A stretch of 16,313 nucleotides of DNA from an uncultured Collinsella sp. (GTDB lineage Bacteria > Actinomycetota > Coriobacteriia > Coriobacteriales > Coriobacteriaceae). The stretch lies in assembly GCA_900554595.1 (NCBI GenBank), contig USHZ01000022.1:1-16313 (forward strand). The letters are read 5' to 3'. The notes under the pieces were generated by a model, which was given only the letters and a program-made list of their open reading frames with translations, was not told the DNA's origin and searched no databases. Made by a program: the position numbers and the translations under genes. Shown piece after piece: positions 5,661 to 13,320 of this stretch. Every line of letters begins with the position of its first letter. The stretch's first letter is position 1.

Positions 5661-6398
5661 TTATTTTACTGCAAACTCCGGGCTAAATACTACCCTGCCC
5701 AGGCGAACGAGCGTAGAGCCCTCCTCAAGGGCAGGCTCAAAGTCCTCGCTCATGCCGCAGGAAAGCTCGGGCAGGCTCAGATCGGAGTGCGTAGCCTCAA
5801 GCTCGTCCCTTAGTTCGCGAAGTCCGGCAAAGGTGCGGCGCGCCACATCCTTGTTCCCCCGGGGCGCCATAGTCATAAGGCCCTGCACACAAATTCCCTC
5901 AAGCTCCGCAAGCTCGCTTGCGGCGTCTCGGACCTCGTCGGGCGAAAAGCCACCCTTGGACTCCTCGCCGCTCACATTAACCTCGATCAGCACGCGCTGG
6001 GGGCCGGAGAGCTCGCCTGCCTCAATCTTGCGGACCGCACGGCTCGAGATAGCCTGAGCCAAATGCAGCGAGCCTACCGAATGAATCAGCTCGGCCGAGC
6101 CCAGAACCGCATTGATCTTGTTGGTCTGCAGGTTGCCGATCATATCGAAGCGCACCTCGGGTAGCTCCGGATGCTCTGTGAGGCCCGCAAGCTTGCGAAC
6201 AAGCTCCTGCGGACGGTTCTCGGCAAAATGACGATACCCTGCCTGGATGGCGGCAACGGTCTCATCGACGCCAACGGTCTTGGAGACGGCAATCAGACGT
6301 GCGGCATCGTGAGAACGGCCCGCGCGATCGAGTGCCGCATAAAAACGCTCCAGAATCTGCTCGCGGCGAGCGCGCATCAAGTCCAAATAGTTATCCAT
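5661..6398 (-). CDS. yggS: YggS/PLPBP-family pyridoxal phosphate homeostasis protein
   Basis: 245 residues, single-domain fold type III (alanine racemase-like barrel) protein that binds PLP and affects vitamin B6 and amino-acid balance without known catalysis. The PLP lysine is K40 in LIAVSKTVG. Other signatures are FAENRPQEL (58-66), MIGNLQTNK (86-94), LMTMAPRG, and the phosphate-binding C-terminus LSCGMSEDFEPALEEGSTLV with RLGRVVF. The canonical WHFIGxLQ has become RFDMIGNLQ, so the usual His is absent. A longer reading from GTG 6482 would translate through the 6449-6480 hairpin; ATG 6398 is preferred, with GGAGG nine to ten bases upstream. yggS is the usual neighbour of pgeF, but here phoU takes that place. 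A 60-bp gap leads to sepF. Confidence 0.93.
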   Translation of the reverse strand: MDNYLDLMRARREQILERFYAALDRAGRSHDAARLIAVSKTVGVDETVAAIQAGYRHFAENRPQELVRKLAGLTEHPELPEVRFDMIGNLQTNKINAVLGSAELIHSVGSLHLAQAISSRAVRKIEAGELSGPQRVLIEVNVSGEESKGGFSPDEVRDAASELAELEGICVQGLMTMAPRGNKDVARRTFAGLRELRDELEATHSDLSLPELSCGMSEDFEPALEEGSTLVRLGRVVFSPEFAVK

Positions 6399-6448
6399 TG
6401 CCAATCGCCTCCGCAGACAGCCAAACAAGTAGTCCCATGCTAACGCAA

Positions 6449-6480
6449 GAGCGCGGCCTCGCATGTGCAAGGCCGCGCTC
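6449..6480 (-). terminator. Strong hairpin between phoU and yggS, possible weak terminator
   Basis: GAGCGCGGCCT (6449-6459) and AGGCCGCGCTC (6470-6480) are exact complements over 11 bases with a 10-base loop. Read on the minus strand the stem is followed only by TTGCGTT, a poor U-tract, so it may terminate partially or stabilise the 3' end of the phosphate transcript. It lies 38 bases past the phoU stop and about 50 before the yggS start, exactly at the join between the pst block and the resumed division cluster. Confidence 0.55.
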
Positions 6481-6518
6481 ACTTAGGTATTTACAATCTT
6501 TCGACGAACGGGGCTACC

Positions 6519-7376
6519 CTACTCCTCGTCGTCCTCGGCGTCGTCCTCGTCCTCAAGATGCTCAAGCAGGTAGCGCAGGCCCTCGCACAGCTCGTTAGCG
6601 GGCACCTTGGCAACAAAGCGCGCATCGACGGCAGGCCGCATGATGACGCCCTCACCCGAAGGCACGCGCATGCTCTCGAGCTCGTCCTCGTCCGTGCGGG
6701 CGATATCGCCGGCAGTCATGCGCTGACCGGTCAACAGGAAGGTCAGGCGGCAGGCGGCATCGATGGAAATCGAGGCGATACGATCGAGGTAGCGCGAAAC
6801 CATGATGGCGCGGCGTAGGTCGTCATAGTTGCTGTCGTCGTCCATAAAATCGCCCGTGTCCATGCGGTTGAAGGTACGGAAGAACTTCTCGTACGCCGCA
6901 TGCACCGGCTCGTCCTCGACGGCCAGATTGCAGATGATGGACATGTCGTTGGTGACGAGCGCAGAAAGCGACGAACCCAGCACCTGATAGACGGCCTCGG
7001 CCTCGGCTTCAACCAAGGTCACAAGCTCCTGAGGCAGCGAGATGTCGGCCTTGACCATGTGACGCGTGGCGCGGCAGATCTGGCGAACCTTATCGGTCAT
7101 GCGCTGCAGGTTAAAGTCGACGTAGATGATTGTCTGCAGCAAGCGGAAGTCGGAGGCGACCGGTGACTGCGTGGCGATCAAGTTGTAGCACACGGCCTCC
7201 AAGTTGGCGCAGCGCGCGTCAATCGAAAGCGTGCGCTTCTTGGTCTTGGTGGCGAGCTTGCGATCGTCGGTCGCGTATGCCTTCACGGCGTCGTGAAGCG
7301 CCAGGTCTACAGCCTCGTAGATGCTCAGCATCTCGTGACGGGCCTCGATGAGCTGACGGGAAAACAGTTTGCGCAT
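6519..7376 (-). CDS. phoU: PhoU, phosphate signalling regulator, with acidic C-terminal extension
   Basis: 285 residues. PhoU links the Pst transporter to phosphate sensing, usually by restraining the PhoR kinase and PstB. Residues 1-220 form the paired three-helix bundle (MRKLFSRQLIEARHEMLSIY at the start). PhoU bundles carry ExxxD metal-binding motifs, typically ERIGDxA. Here the first repeat reads LQRMTD (Q91...D95) and the second LDRIAS (D198...S202), so each has lost one carboxylate. Beyond residue 220 there is an unusual tail of about 65 residues ending in LEHLEDEDDAEDDEE, whereas PhoU is usually about 215-240 residues. The start is supported by TTGGAG eight bases upstream. It is the last gene of the pst operon, 92 bp after pstB, and a hairpin follows. 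It is distinct from the DUF47 protein at 2231-2854. Confidence 0.92.
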   Translation of the reverse strand: MRKLFSRQLIEARHEMLSIYEAVDLALHDAVKAYATDDRKLATKTKKRTLSIDARCANLEAVCYNLIATQSPVASDFRLLQTIIYVDFNLQRMTDKVRQICRATRHMVKADISLPQELVTLVEAEAEAVYQVLGSSLSALVTNDMSIICNLAVEDEPVHAAYEKFFRTFNRMDTGDFMDDDSNYDDLRRAIMVSRYLDRIASISIDAACRLTFLLTGQRMTAGDIARTDEDELESMRVPSGEGVIMRPAVDARFVAKVPANELCEGLRYLLEHLEDEDDAEDDEE

Positions 7377-7396
7377 GGTTCACTCCAATCAGTTGG

Positions 7397-7443
7397 GTGC
7401 GGTCATGCCACCCGCACAGTGAATACGCACCGGACCAGGTCCG
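7397..7443 (-). other. Two palindromes in the pstB-phoU gap
   Basis: The 92-bp gap contains CGGACC-A-GGTCCG (7431-7443) and GTGCGG (7397-7402) paired with CCGCAC (7412-7417). Neither is followed by a T-run on the minus strand. They could form stems that lower phoU expression relative to the transporter genes or protect the upstream mRNA, or they could be a regulator site. No other feature was seen in the gap. Confidence 0.45.
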
Positions 7444-7468
7444 ATCGGCTTGGGACTAGTCGCACCGA

Positions 7469-8272
<804 letters not shown>

Positions 8273-8284
8273 GGGACTCCTTAA

Positions 8285-9190
8285 CTAGCGGCGCTTGCGC
8301 GACAGATAGCGCGCAAACAGGTTGAAGGCCAGAATAATCGCCATCAGCAAAAGCGCGGTGCCGTAGGCTGCGTTCATGTTGATGCCGTCATTGGCGAGCA
8401 GATAAAGGTGAACGGTCATGGGACGACCAGAATCGAGCGGTGAAATAGGCAGGTTGATGGCCTGACCCATGGTGTAGAGCACCACCGCGGTCTCGCCGAT
8501 GGCGCGGCCGATGGCAAGGACGATGCCGGTGGCGATGCGGCCGAAGGCAGAGGGAAGCACGATCTTGGAGACGACCTGCCACTTGGTGGCGCCCAGGCCA
8601 TATGCGCCCCAACGGATATAGCGCGGAACGGCGCGGATTGCCTCCTCGGTGGTGCGCATGACGATCGGCAGCATCAGAAGCGCCAGGGCTAGGGCGGCCG
8701 AGACCATCGAAAGGCCCAAGCCCATGGCCTCGACAAACAAGGCATAGCCAAAGAGGCCCATAACGATGGAGGGCACCGAGGCCAGGGCATCGGCAGCGTA
8801 GCGAATGATGTCGACGACCTTGCCCTGCTTGGCGTACTCGGCCAGATAGACCGCAGCCAAGACGGCAACCGGCGTGCAGATGAGCATGGCGAGCGCCGTC
8901 ACGTAGACGGTCGAGACGATTGTGGGCCAAATGCCGCCCTCGGCGTTTACGCCCTGCGGCCAGCCAAAGATAAAGTCGAGTGAGATATGCGGCAGGCCGT
9001 TGATGACCACGTAGGCGATGATGGCAATCAACACCAGCGTGGTGATATAAGCCGCGGCGCGAAACACGCCGAGCATGATCTTGTTGGAGAGGTCCTTGTT
9101 GATGCGGCCTTTCTTGCCATGGGAAAGGGCACGCTTGATGCGCTCGCGCGACGAGGTCGTATCGACCGTCGTGTCAACGGAATCGGACAT
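8285..9190 (-). CDS. pstA: PstA, permease subunit of the phosphate ABC transporter
   Basis: 301 residues, inner-membrane permease forming the phosphate channel with PstC. A basic cytoplasmic N-terminus of about 40 residues (with RERIKRALSHGKKGR) precedes about six transmembrane helices. The cytoplasmic coupling loop that docks onto PstB is clear: YGLGATKWQVVSKIVLPSA followed by GIVLAIGRAIGETA. The substrate-path stretch ASVPSIVMGLFGYALFV is also characteristic of PstA. The ATG is four bases past the pstC stop, and AGAGGGGG overlapping the end of pstC supplies the ribosome binding site. Compared with E. coli PstA the length is normal. PstA and PstC share the coupling-loop motif; it is called PstA by its place before pstB and by the absence of the long first periplasmic loop seen in PstC. 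Confidence 0.95.
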   Translation of the reverse strand: MSDSVDTTVDTTSSRERIKRALSHGKKGRINKDLSNKIMLGVFRAAAYITTLVLIAIIAYVVINGLPHISLDFIFGWPQGVNAEGGIWPTIVSTVYVTALAMLICTPVAVLAAVYLAEYAKQGKVVDIIRYAADALASVPSIVMGLFGYALFVEAMGLGLSMVSAALALALLMLPIVMRTTEEAIRAVPRYIRWGAYGLGATKWQVVSKIVLPSAFGRIATGIVLAIGRAIGETAVVLYTMGQAINLPISPLDSGRPMTVHLYLLANDGINMNAAYGTALLLMAIILAFNLFARYLSRKRR

Positions 9191-9193
9191 AGC

Positions 9194-10126
9194 CTACCCC
9201 CTCTTCTTGGAAATCAGGCGGACGATACCCACCAGTGCGGCGGAGATGATAAACAGGACAACGCCCATGCCAAACAGAGCCGAGCGGTGCAGGCCCGAGG
9301 AATAGCTCATGTCGAGCGCAATCTGACTCGTGAGCGTCGAGATAGGGCTCGAGATGCTGTCCGGAATGACCGGAGCGTTACCCACGACCATAAGCACGGC
9401 CATGGTCTCGCCGATAGCGCGACCCATGCCCAGCACAATGGCGTCCACGATGCCCAGCTTGGCTGCGGGCAGTACGACCTTATAGATGGTCTGCCACTTG
9501 GTGGCGCCCATGGCATAGGATGCCTCGCGAATGCCCATGGGGATGGAGTTGAGGGCATCGATGGTGAGCGTCGTGATGGTGGGAACGATCATGATGGCGA
9601 GCACGAACCACGCCGTCAGGGCACCAAACCCAAGGCCCCCGGTCAGTTGCGCGATAAACGGGCGAATGATGATCATGCCAAAGAAGCCGTAGATGATGGA
9701 GGGGATGCCCGCCAGCAGGTCGACGGCAGGGCTGATGAGCTTGCGCACGCGCTTGCTGGCAATCTCGACCAGATACACGGCTGTGCCCACACCCAGGGGC
9801 ACACCCATGGCGAGGGCACCGACAGTCACCAAACCTGAGCCGGCCAGCAGCGACATGATGCCGTAATGCCCCTCGGAGGGCGCCCACGTAAAGCTAAAGA
9901 AGTCCGCCAGGCCAATGTCGGTAAAGACGGGCAGCGCTGAGTACGTGGTAAAGACAAAAATCAGGATGACCGTGACGACCGCCAAGAACGCGCAGGCAAA
10001 GAAGATCCACTGCAGCGCCTTCTCCTTAAGATAGGTGCTGCGCGACACCAACGCCAACTCACGCTTTTTGGGCGCCTGGGTCTCCTGCTCAATCTGGGGG
10101 GTTTCCTGTGCTTCCACGCTACTCAC
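9194..10126 (-). CDS. pstC: PstC, permease subunit of the phosphate ABC transporter
   Basis: 310 residues, the second permease subunit. A hydrophilic Gln/Glu-rich N-terminus of about 35 residues leads into a first helix (WIFFACAFLAVVTVILIFVF), then a periplasmic loop with FFSFTWAPSEGHYGIMSLLA, then five further helices. DLLAGIPSIIYGFFGM and the coupling loop EASYAMGATKWQTIYKVVLP followed by GMGRAIGETMAV identify the family. The start is GTG at 10126, overlapping the pstS stop by eight bases; a second in-frame GTG at 10117 has better spacing from AAAGGGGA and may be the true start, removing three residues. The gene is transcribed between pstS and pstA in the canonical order. Confidence 0.95.
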   Translation of the reverse strand: MSSVEAQETPQIEQETQAPKKRELALVSRSTYLKEKALQWIFFACAFLAVVTVILIFVFTTYSALPVFTDIGLADFFSFTWAPSEGHYGIMSLLAGSGLVTVGALAMGVPLGVGTAVYLVEIASKRVRKLISPAVDLLAGIPSIIYGFFGMIIIRPFIAQLTGGLGFGALTAWFVLAIMIVPTITTLTIDALNSIPMGIREASYAMGATKWQTIYKVVLPAAKLGIVDAIVLGMGRAIGETMAVLMVVGNAPVIPDSISSPISTLTSQIALDMSYSSGLHRSALFGMGVVLFIISAALVGIVRLISKKRG

Positions 10127-10955
10127 TCCCCTTTCCGTCGTTGGTGACGGGAATAAAGCCCGCCTCGCGAATCTGCTTGTCCATCTTTTCGGACGTCACG
10201 TAGTCGATGTAATCCTGCGCCTGCTGCGAAGGCGTCCCCTTCACAAAGAAGTAAAGGTCGCGGGAGATGGGATAACCGCCGCTTGCGACCGTCTTCTCGG
10301 ACGCCTCGACGTGATTGACCGAGACGGCCTTAACCGAGGTCTTGGCGTTGAGGCTCTCGACAAAACCCAGCGAGATGTAGCCAATGGCGCCACGCGAGCG
10401 GGACACGACATCGCGTACCTGGCCCGTACCCGAAAGAACGGCCGAGCGACGATCGAACGGCGTGCCGTCCATCACGATGGTGCGGAAGGCCTCACGCGTA
10501 CCGGAGGCCTCGTCGCGGTTGATAACCTGAATCTTCAGGTCCTCGCCACCAACCTCTTTCCAGTTGGTGATCTTGCCCGCATAGATATCGCGGAGCTGCT
10601 CAGTCGAGAGGTTATCGACCGGGTTGTCGTCGTTCACAATGACCGCGATGCCGTCGTGTGCGATAACGATAGGCGTCAGGCCCAGGTCTTGCTCATCGGC
10701 GTTGAGGCCACGAGAGGAGCTGGCGATATCGGCGGTGCCGGCGCTAACAGCTTCGATGCCAGCAGATGAGCCCAGACCAGAAACCAACACGTCGATGCCG
10801 GTCTCTTCCTTAAAGCCCTCGGCCGCGATCTCGGCAATGGGAAGGCAGGTGGTCGAGCCGGCCACGGTAATAGAAGACGTAGAAGATCCCGAGGAGCAGG
10901 CGCACAGCGTGAGCGTGAGCACTGCTGCACTCAGGACCGATGCGATCTTTCTCAT
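10119..10955 (-). CDS. pstS: PstS, phosphate-binding lipoprotein
   Basis: 278 residues. The protein captures phosphate outside the membrane and delivers it to PstC/PstA. MRKIASVLSAAVLTLTLCAC is a lipoprotein signal peptide with lipobox LCAC and Cys20 as the lipid-attachment site. The mature part shows phosphate-binding segments ITVAGSTTCLPIAEI near the start, LGSSAGIEAVSAGTADIASS, and NRDEASGTREAFR, all typical of PstS. At 278 residues it is of the shorter Gram-positive type. Its frame is open well into pgeF, but the signal peptide fixes the start at 10955. That ATG overlaps the pgeF stop as ATGA and has no good ribosome binding site of its own, so translation is probably coupled to pgeF. It precedes pstC with an eight-base overlap. 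Confidence 0.95.
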   Translation of the reverse strand: MRKIASVLSAAVLTLTLCACSSGSSTSSITVAGSTTCLPIAEIAAEGFKEETGIDVLVSGLGSSAGIEAVSAGTADIASSSRGLNADEQDLGLTPIVIAHDGIAVIVNDDNPVDNLSTEQLRDIYAGKITNWKEVGGEDLKIQVINRDEASGTREAFRTIVMDGTPFDRRSAVLSGTGQVRDVVSRSRGAIGYISLGFVESLNAKTSVKAVSVNHVEASEKTVASGGYPISRDLYFFVKGTPSQQAQDYIDYVTSEKMDKQIREAGFIPVTNDGKGSE

Positions 10956-11752
10956 AGCATCACGCCGATCGCCGCATGCCGCCCGCAGGTGCCACCCTCG
11001 TTGCGGTAGGAATAAAAGCGGTCGTTCTGACGAACGGTGGAAAGTTTGGTGTCCACAATGTCGTTCACATCGACACCGGCATCCACCAGCGCCTCGCGAA
11101 TGGCGGCGGAAAGATCGAGCATACGGGAAGCGGTAGCATCGATGCACGCGAACTCGGCGGCAAAGCGATCCATGAGTTCTTGGGACACCTCGTACTCGTC
11201 GCCCAGGATATGGGGCCCAATATAGGCAGAGATGTCCTCCGGCTTGCAGCAAGCCGCCTCGCAGAGCGCTTGGCACGCCTTGGCGGAAATGCGCGTAATC
11301 GTACCCTTCCAGCCAGAATGTACCACGGCAAAACCGTTGGGAGCAACCAGCACCACGGGAACGCAATCGGCAAAGCAGAGCAGCACGGGTACCTCATGGG
11401 CCGTACAGACGATGGCATCGCAGCCCTCGGCAATCTGCTCGCGAATGTTCTCGAGATCGTCGGCGCCGTTCGAGGTCACCGTAACTATATGGTCACCATG
11501 TACTTGATTGGGCACGAGCAAATTATGCTCGCACTCAGCGGCGCCCATGGCTTCGAGCGCTCGACGACGATTTTCTTGAACGGCAAAGGGGTCATCGCCT
11601 ACATGCGAGCCCAGGTTGAGCGAGGAGTACGCATCTTCGGAAACGCCACCGGTGCGCTCGGTAAAGGCAAAGCGAACATCGTGCGTCGCGCCCTCCACCA
11701 ACGTAACTCCATCATGGTCGACACGCGAAACGTTGTCCGCACGTGCTGCCAT
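10952..11752 (-). CDS. pgeF: PgeF (YfiH/YlmD family) multicopper-like purine/peptidoglycan-editing enzyme
   Basis: 266 residues. Members were first described as polyphenol oxidases or laccase-domain proteins; later work reports purine-nucleoside activities and removal of mis-incorporated L-Ser from peptidoglycan precursor. The active-site Zn/Cu ligands are all visible: His85 in PNQVHG, Cys130 in LLCFADCVPV, and His145 in VVHSGWKG, followed by IGPHILGDEYEV. The C-terminus (FYSYRNEGGTCGRHAA) is also conserved. AGGAGG seven bases before ATG 11752 fixes the start; the frame stays open farther upstream into noncoding sequence. pgeF commonly follows ftsZ and precedes yggS in Gram-positive division clusters. 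Here it follows a terminator and overlaps pstS by four bases, so it is the first gene of the phosphate-uptake operon. Confidence 0.93.
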   Translation of the reverse strand: MAARADNVSRVDHDGVTLVEGATHDVRFAFTERTGGVSEDAYSSLNLGSHVGDDPFAVQENRRRALEAMGAAECEHNLLVPNQVHGDHIVTVTSNGADDLENIREQIAEGCDAIVCTAHEVPVLLCFADCVPVVLVAPNGFAVVHSGWKGTITRISAKACQALCEAACCKPEDISAYIGPHILGDEYEVSQELMDRFAAEFACIDATASRMLDLSAAIREALVDAGVDVNDIVDTKLSTVRQNDRFYSYRNEGGTCGRHAAIGVML

Positions 11753-11855
11753 ACTAAAGCCTCCTAATAACACAAGTATCGCGGCGACGCCGCAGCAGTC
11801 CGCGTCATACGGCTGCCATACTTCATCAAAAGGATACCCGCAGCGGTAGGGACCA

Positions 11856-11873
11856 AACGTAAAGGGAACGTAA
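11856..11873 (-). promoter_or_regulatory. Pho-box-like direct repeat upstream of pgeF-pst
   Basis: On the minus strand TTACGTT occurs twice (complements of 11867-11873 and 11856-11862) with starts exactly 11 bases apart, one helical turn. PhoB/PhoP operators are direct repeats with this 11-base period. The site lies 104-121 bases before the pgeF ATG and downstream of the ftsZ terminator, where the operon promoter should be. I could not assign a convincing -10 element, and the binding protein is not in this window. Confidence 0.4.
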
Positions 11874-11912
11874 GGAGATTGGAGGCTTTCGTTTACAAAG
11901 ACGCAACACAAC

Positions 11913-11942
11913 AAAAAAGGGTGCGCCCAATCGAACGCACCC
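11913..11942 (-). terminator. ftsZ: Intrinsic terminator of the ftsZ transcript
   Basis: On the minus strand GGGTGCG (11942-11936) pairs with CGCACCC (11925-11919) around a ten-base loop and is followed by TTTTTT (11918-11913). It sits 25 bases past the ftsZ stop, separating ftsZ from pgeF-pst. Confidence 0.85.
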
Positions 11943-11967
11943 CATGCAGGTCGTTGAGAAAAACGAA

Positions 11968-13122
11968 CTAGAAGCTACCACGCTTAAGGAAGTCGGGAAG
12001 CTCAAACTGGTCGTTGCCAAAGTTGGGCAGCTCGGTACCACCGACGTTGCGAGTCGGGGCAGCCTGAGCGGGGCTAGCGGCCGGAGCGGTGCGCTGCGGC
12101 TCGGCAGAAGCAGTGGCCTTGCTCTGGGACTGCTGGGCAGCGAAGAGCTCGTCCTGACGGTTGACGTTGGAGTCGGAGAAGCCCGTAGCGATAACGGTGA
12201 TGCGCACCTGGTCGCCCAGGGACTCGTCAACAACGGTACCGAAGATGATGTTGGCCTCGGGGTCGACGGCATTGGCGACAACGTCGGCGGCGTCGCTGAT
12301 CTCCTGGATGCCCAGGTCCTTGGAGCCGGCGATGGAAAGCAGGACGCGCGTGGCGCCATCGATGGAGCTCTCGAGCAGCGGACTGGAGATAGCCTGCTGG
12401 GCAGCGTCGACGGCACGGGTGTCCCCAGAAGCGGTACCGATACCCATCATGGCGGTACCGGCCTGCTTCATGATGGTCTTAACATCGGCGAAGTCCAGAT
12501 TGATGATACCCGGGACGGTGATGAGGTCGGTGATGCCCTGGGTGCCCTGGGAAAGGACGCCATCGGCAATTGCGAAGGCCTCGAGCATCGTGGTCTTCTT
12601 CTCGGCGATGTCGAGCAGCTTGTCGTTAGGGATAACGATCATGGTGTCGACGCAATCGGAGAGGGTCTTGATGCCCTCCTCGGCGCTCTTCTTGCGCTTG
12701 CGACCCTCGAAGGTAAAGGGCTTGGTCACGACGGCGACGGTCAGCGCGCCGACCTCGTTCATCGCGATATCGGCAACGATGGGAGCGGCGCCGGTACCGG
12801 TACCACCGCCCTCGCCGCAGGTGATGAACACCATGTCGGCGCCAGCGAGCGCCTCGGCGATATCGTCGCGGGACTCATCGGCAGCCTTGCGGCCAACCTC
12901 GGGGTTGGCGCCGGCGCCCAGGCCGCGGGTAAGGTCGGTGCCGATGTGCACCTTGATATCGGCATCAGAGATCGCGAGCGCCTGAGCATCGGTGTTGATG
13001 GCAACAAACTCGACGCCGCGGATGCCCTCTTCGATCATTCGATTGACCGCGTTGGTACCGCCGCCGCCGACGCCGACCACCTTAATGACGGCAAGGTAGT
13101 TGTTGATCTCTGTCTCGTGCAT
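11968..13122 (-). CDS. ftsZ: FtsZ, tubulin-like division GTPase
   Basis: 384 residues. FtsZ polymerises with GTP into the cytokinetic ring. The N-terminal nucleotide-binding core has KVVGVGGGGTNAVNRMI (14-30) and the tubulin signature GGGTGTGA (105-112). NTDAQAL (43-49) and the GLGAGANPEVGRKAA region are present, and the GTPase-activating T7 loop region is seen as NLDFADVKTIM. A Gln/Ala/Pro-rich linker (about 320-365) leads to the conserved C-terminal peptide ELPDFLKRGSF, the docking site for SepF, which is encoded downstream. Two ATG codons are in frame; 13122 is preferred over 13152 because GGAGG lies seven bases upstream and the extra ten residues (MAITFVRRTD) are not family-like. Preceded by a 198-bp AT-rich gap after ftsQ and followed by its own terminator, it is probably also transcribed on its own. 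Confidence 0.98.
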   Translation of the reverse strand: MHETEINNYLAVIKVVGVGGGGTNAVNRMIEEGIRGVEFVAINTDAQALAISDADIKVHIGTDLTRGLGAGANPEVGRKAADESRDDIAEALAGADMVFITCGEGGGTGTGAAPIVADIAMNEVGALTVAVVTKPFTFEGRKRKKSAEEGIKTLSDCVDTMIVIPNDKLLDIAEKKTTMLEAFAIADGVLSQGTQGITDLITVPGIINLDFADVKTIMKQAGTAMMGIGTASGDTRAVDAAQQAISSPLLESSIDGATRVLLSIAGSKDLGIQEISDAADVVANAVDPEANIIFGTVVDESLGDQVRITVIATGFSDSNVNRQDELFAAQQSQSKATASAEPQRTAPAASPAQAAPTRNVGGTELPNFGNDQFELPDFLKRGSF

Positions 13123-13320
13123 GTCGGTCCTCCGAACAAAGGTTATAGCCATAGCATGGGTTGACCCCTGCGCACATTAACCTTCAGGTTGAAAGTAAAT
13201 GCAAAGGTAAACCGTATTATGTTTGCACATTATGAACGTATCAGTCAAATAATTGACCGTGAAAACCAAACAAACCAGATAAACGGCGTGGTATGCCCCT
13301 CAACAAAGCCATTTAGGATA
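13123..13320 (-). promoter_or_regulatory. AT-rich ftsQ-ftsZ gap with candidate ftsZ promoter
   Basis: This 198-bp gap is markedly richer in A+T than its surroundings. A candidate minus-strand promoter is TTGCAT (complement of 13199-13204), 17 bases, GTTAAT (complement of 13176-13181), giving a leader of about 47 bases before the ftsZ ATG. GCACATTA occurs twice (13172-13179 and 13225-13232), and TGCAAA/TTTGCA form a spaced inverted repeat near 13200-13226. The match to -10 is only four of six. Confidence 0.4.

Noticed and set aside
6399..6482. N-terminal extension of yggS from a GTG at 6482
   Set aside because: It passes through the strong hairpin and lacks a ribosome binding site; the conserved protein begins at 6398.
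8987..9838. 283-codon plus-strand frame opposite pstA/pstC, and a 248-codon frame at 7538-8284 opposite pstB
   Set aside because: Both are His/Asp/Arg/Gly-rich antisense shadows with no start signal; the minus-strand transporter genes explain the sequence.
10956..11366. N-terminal extension of pstS, giving 415 residues
   Set aside because: The upstream part is an alternate frame of pgeF. A lipoprotein signal peptide begins exactly at the ATG at 10955.
11753..11914. N-terminal extension of pgeF from a TTG at 11914
   Set aside because: It would run through the candidate promoter region and start inside the ftsZ terminator; AGGAGG marks ATG 11752.
11944..13164. Open frame of 406 codons on the plus strand opposite ftsZ
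   Set aside because: It is a repetitive Gly/Asp/Leu-rich shadow created by GC-rich codons of ftsZ, which is certain from its tubulin signature.
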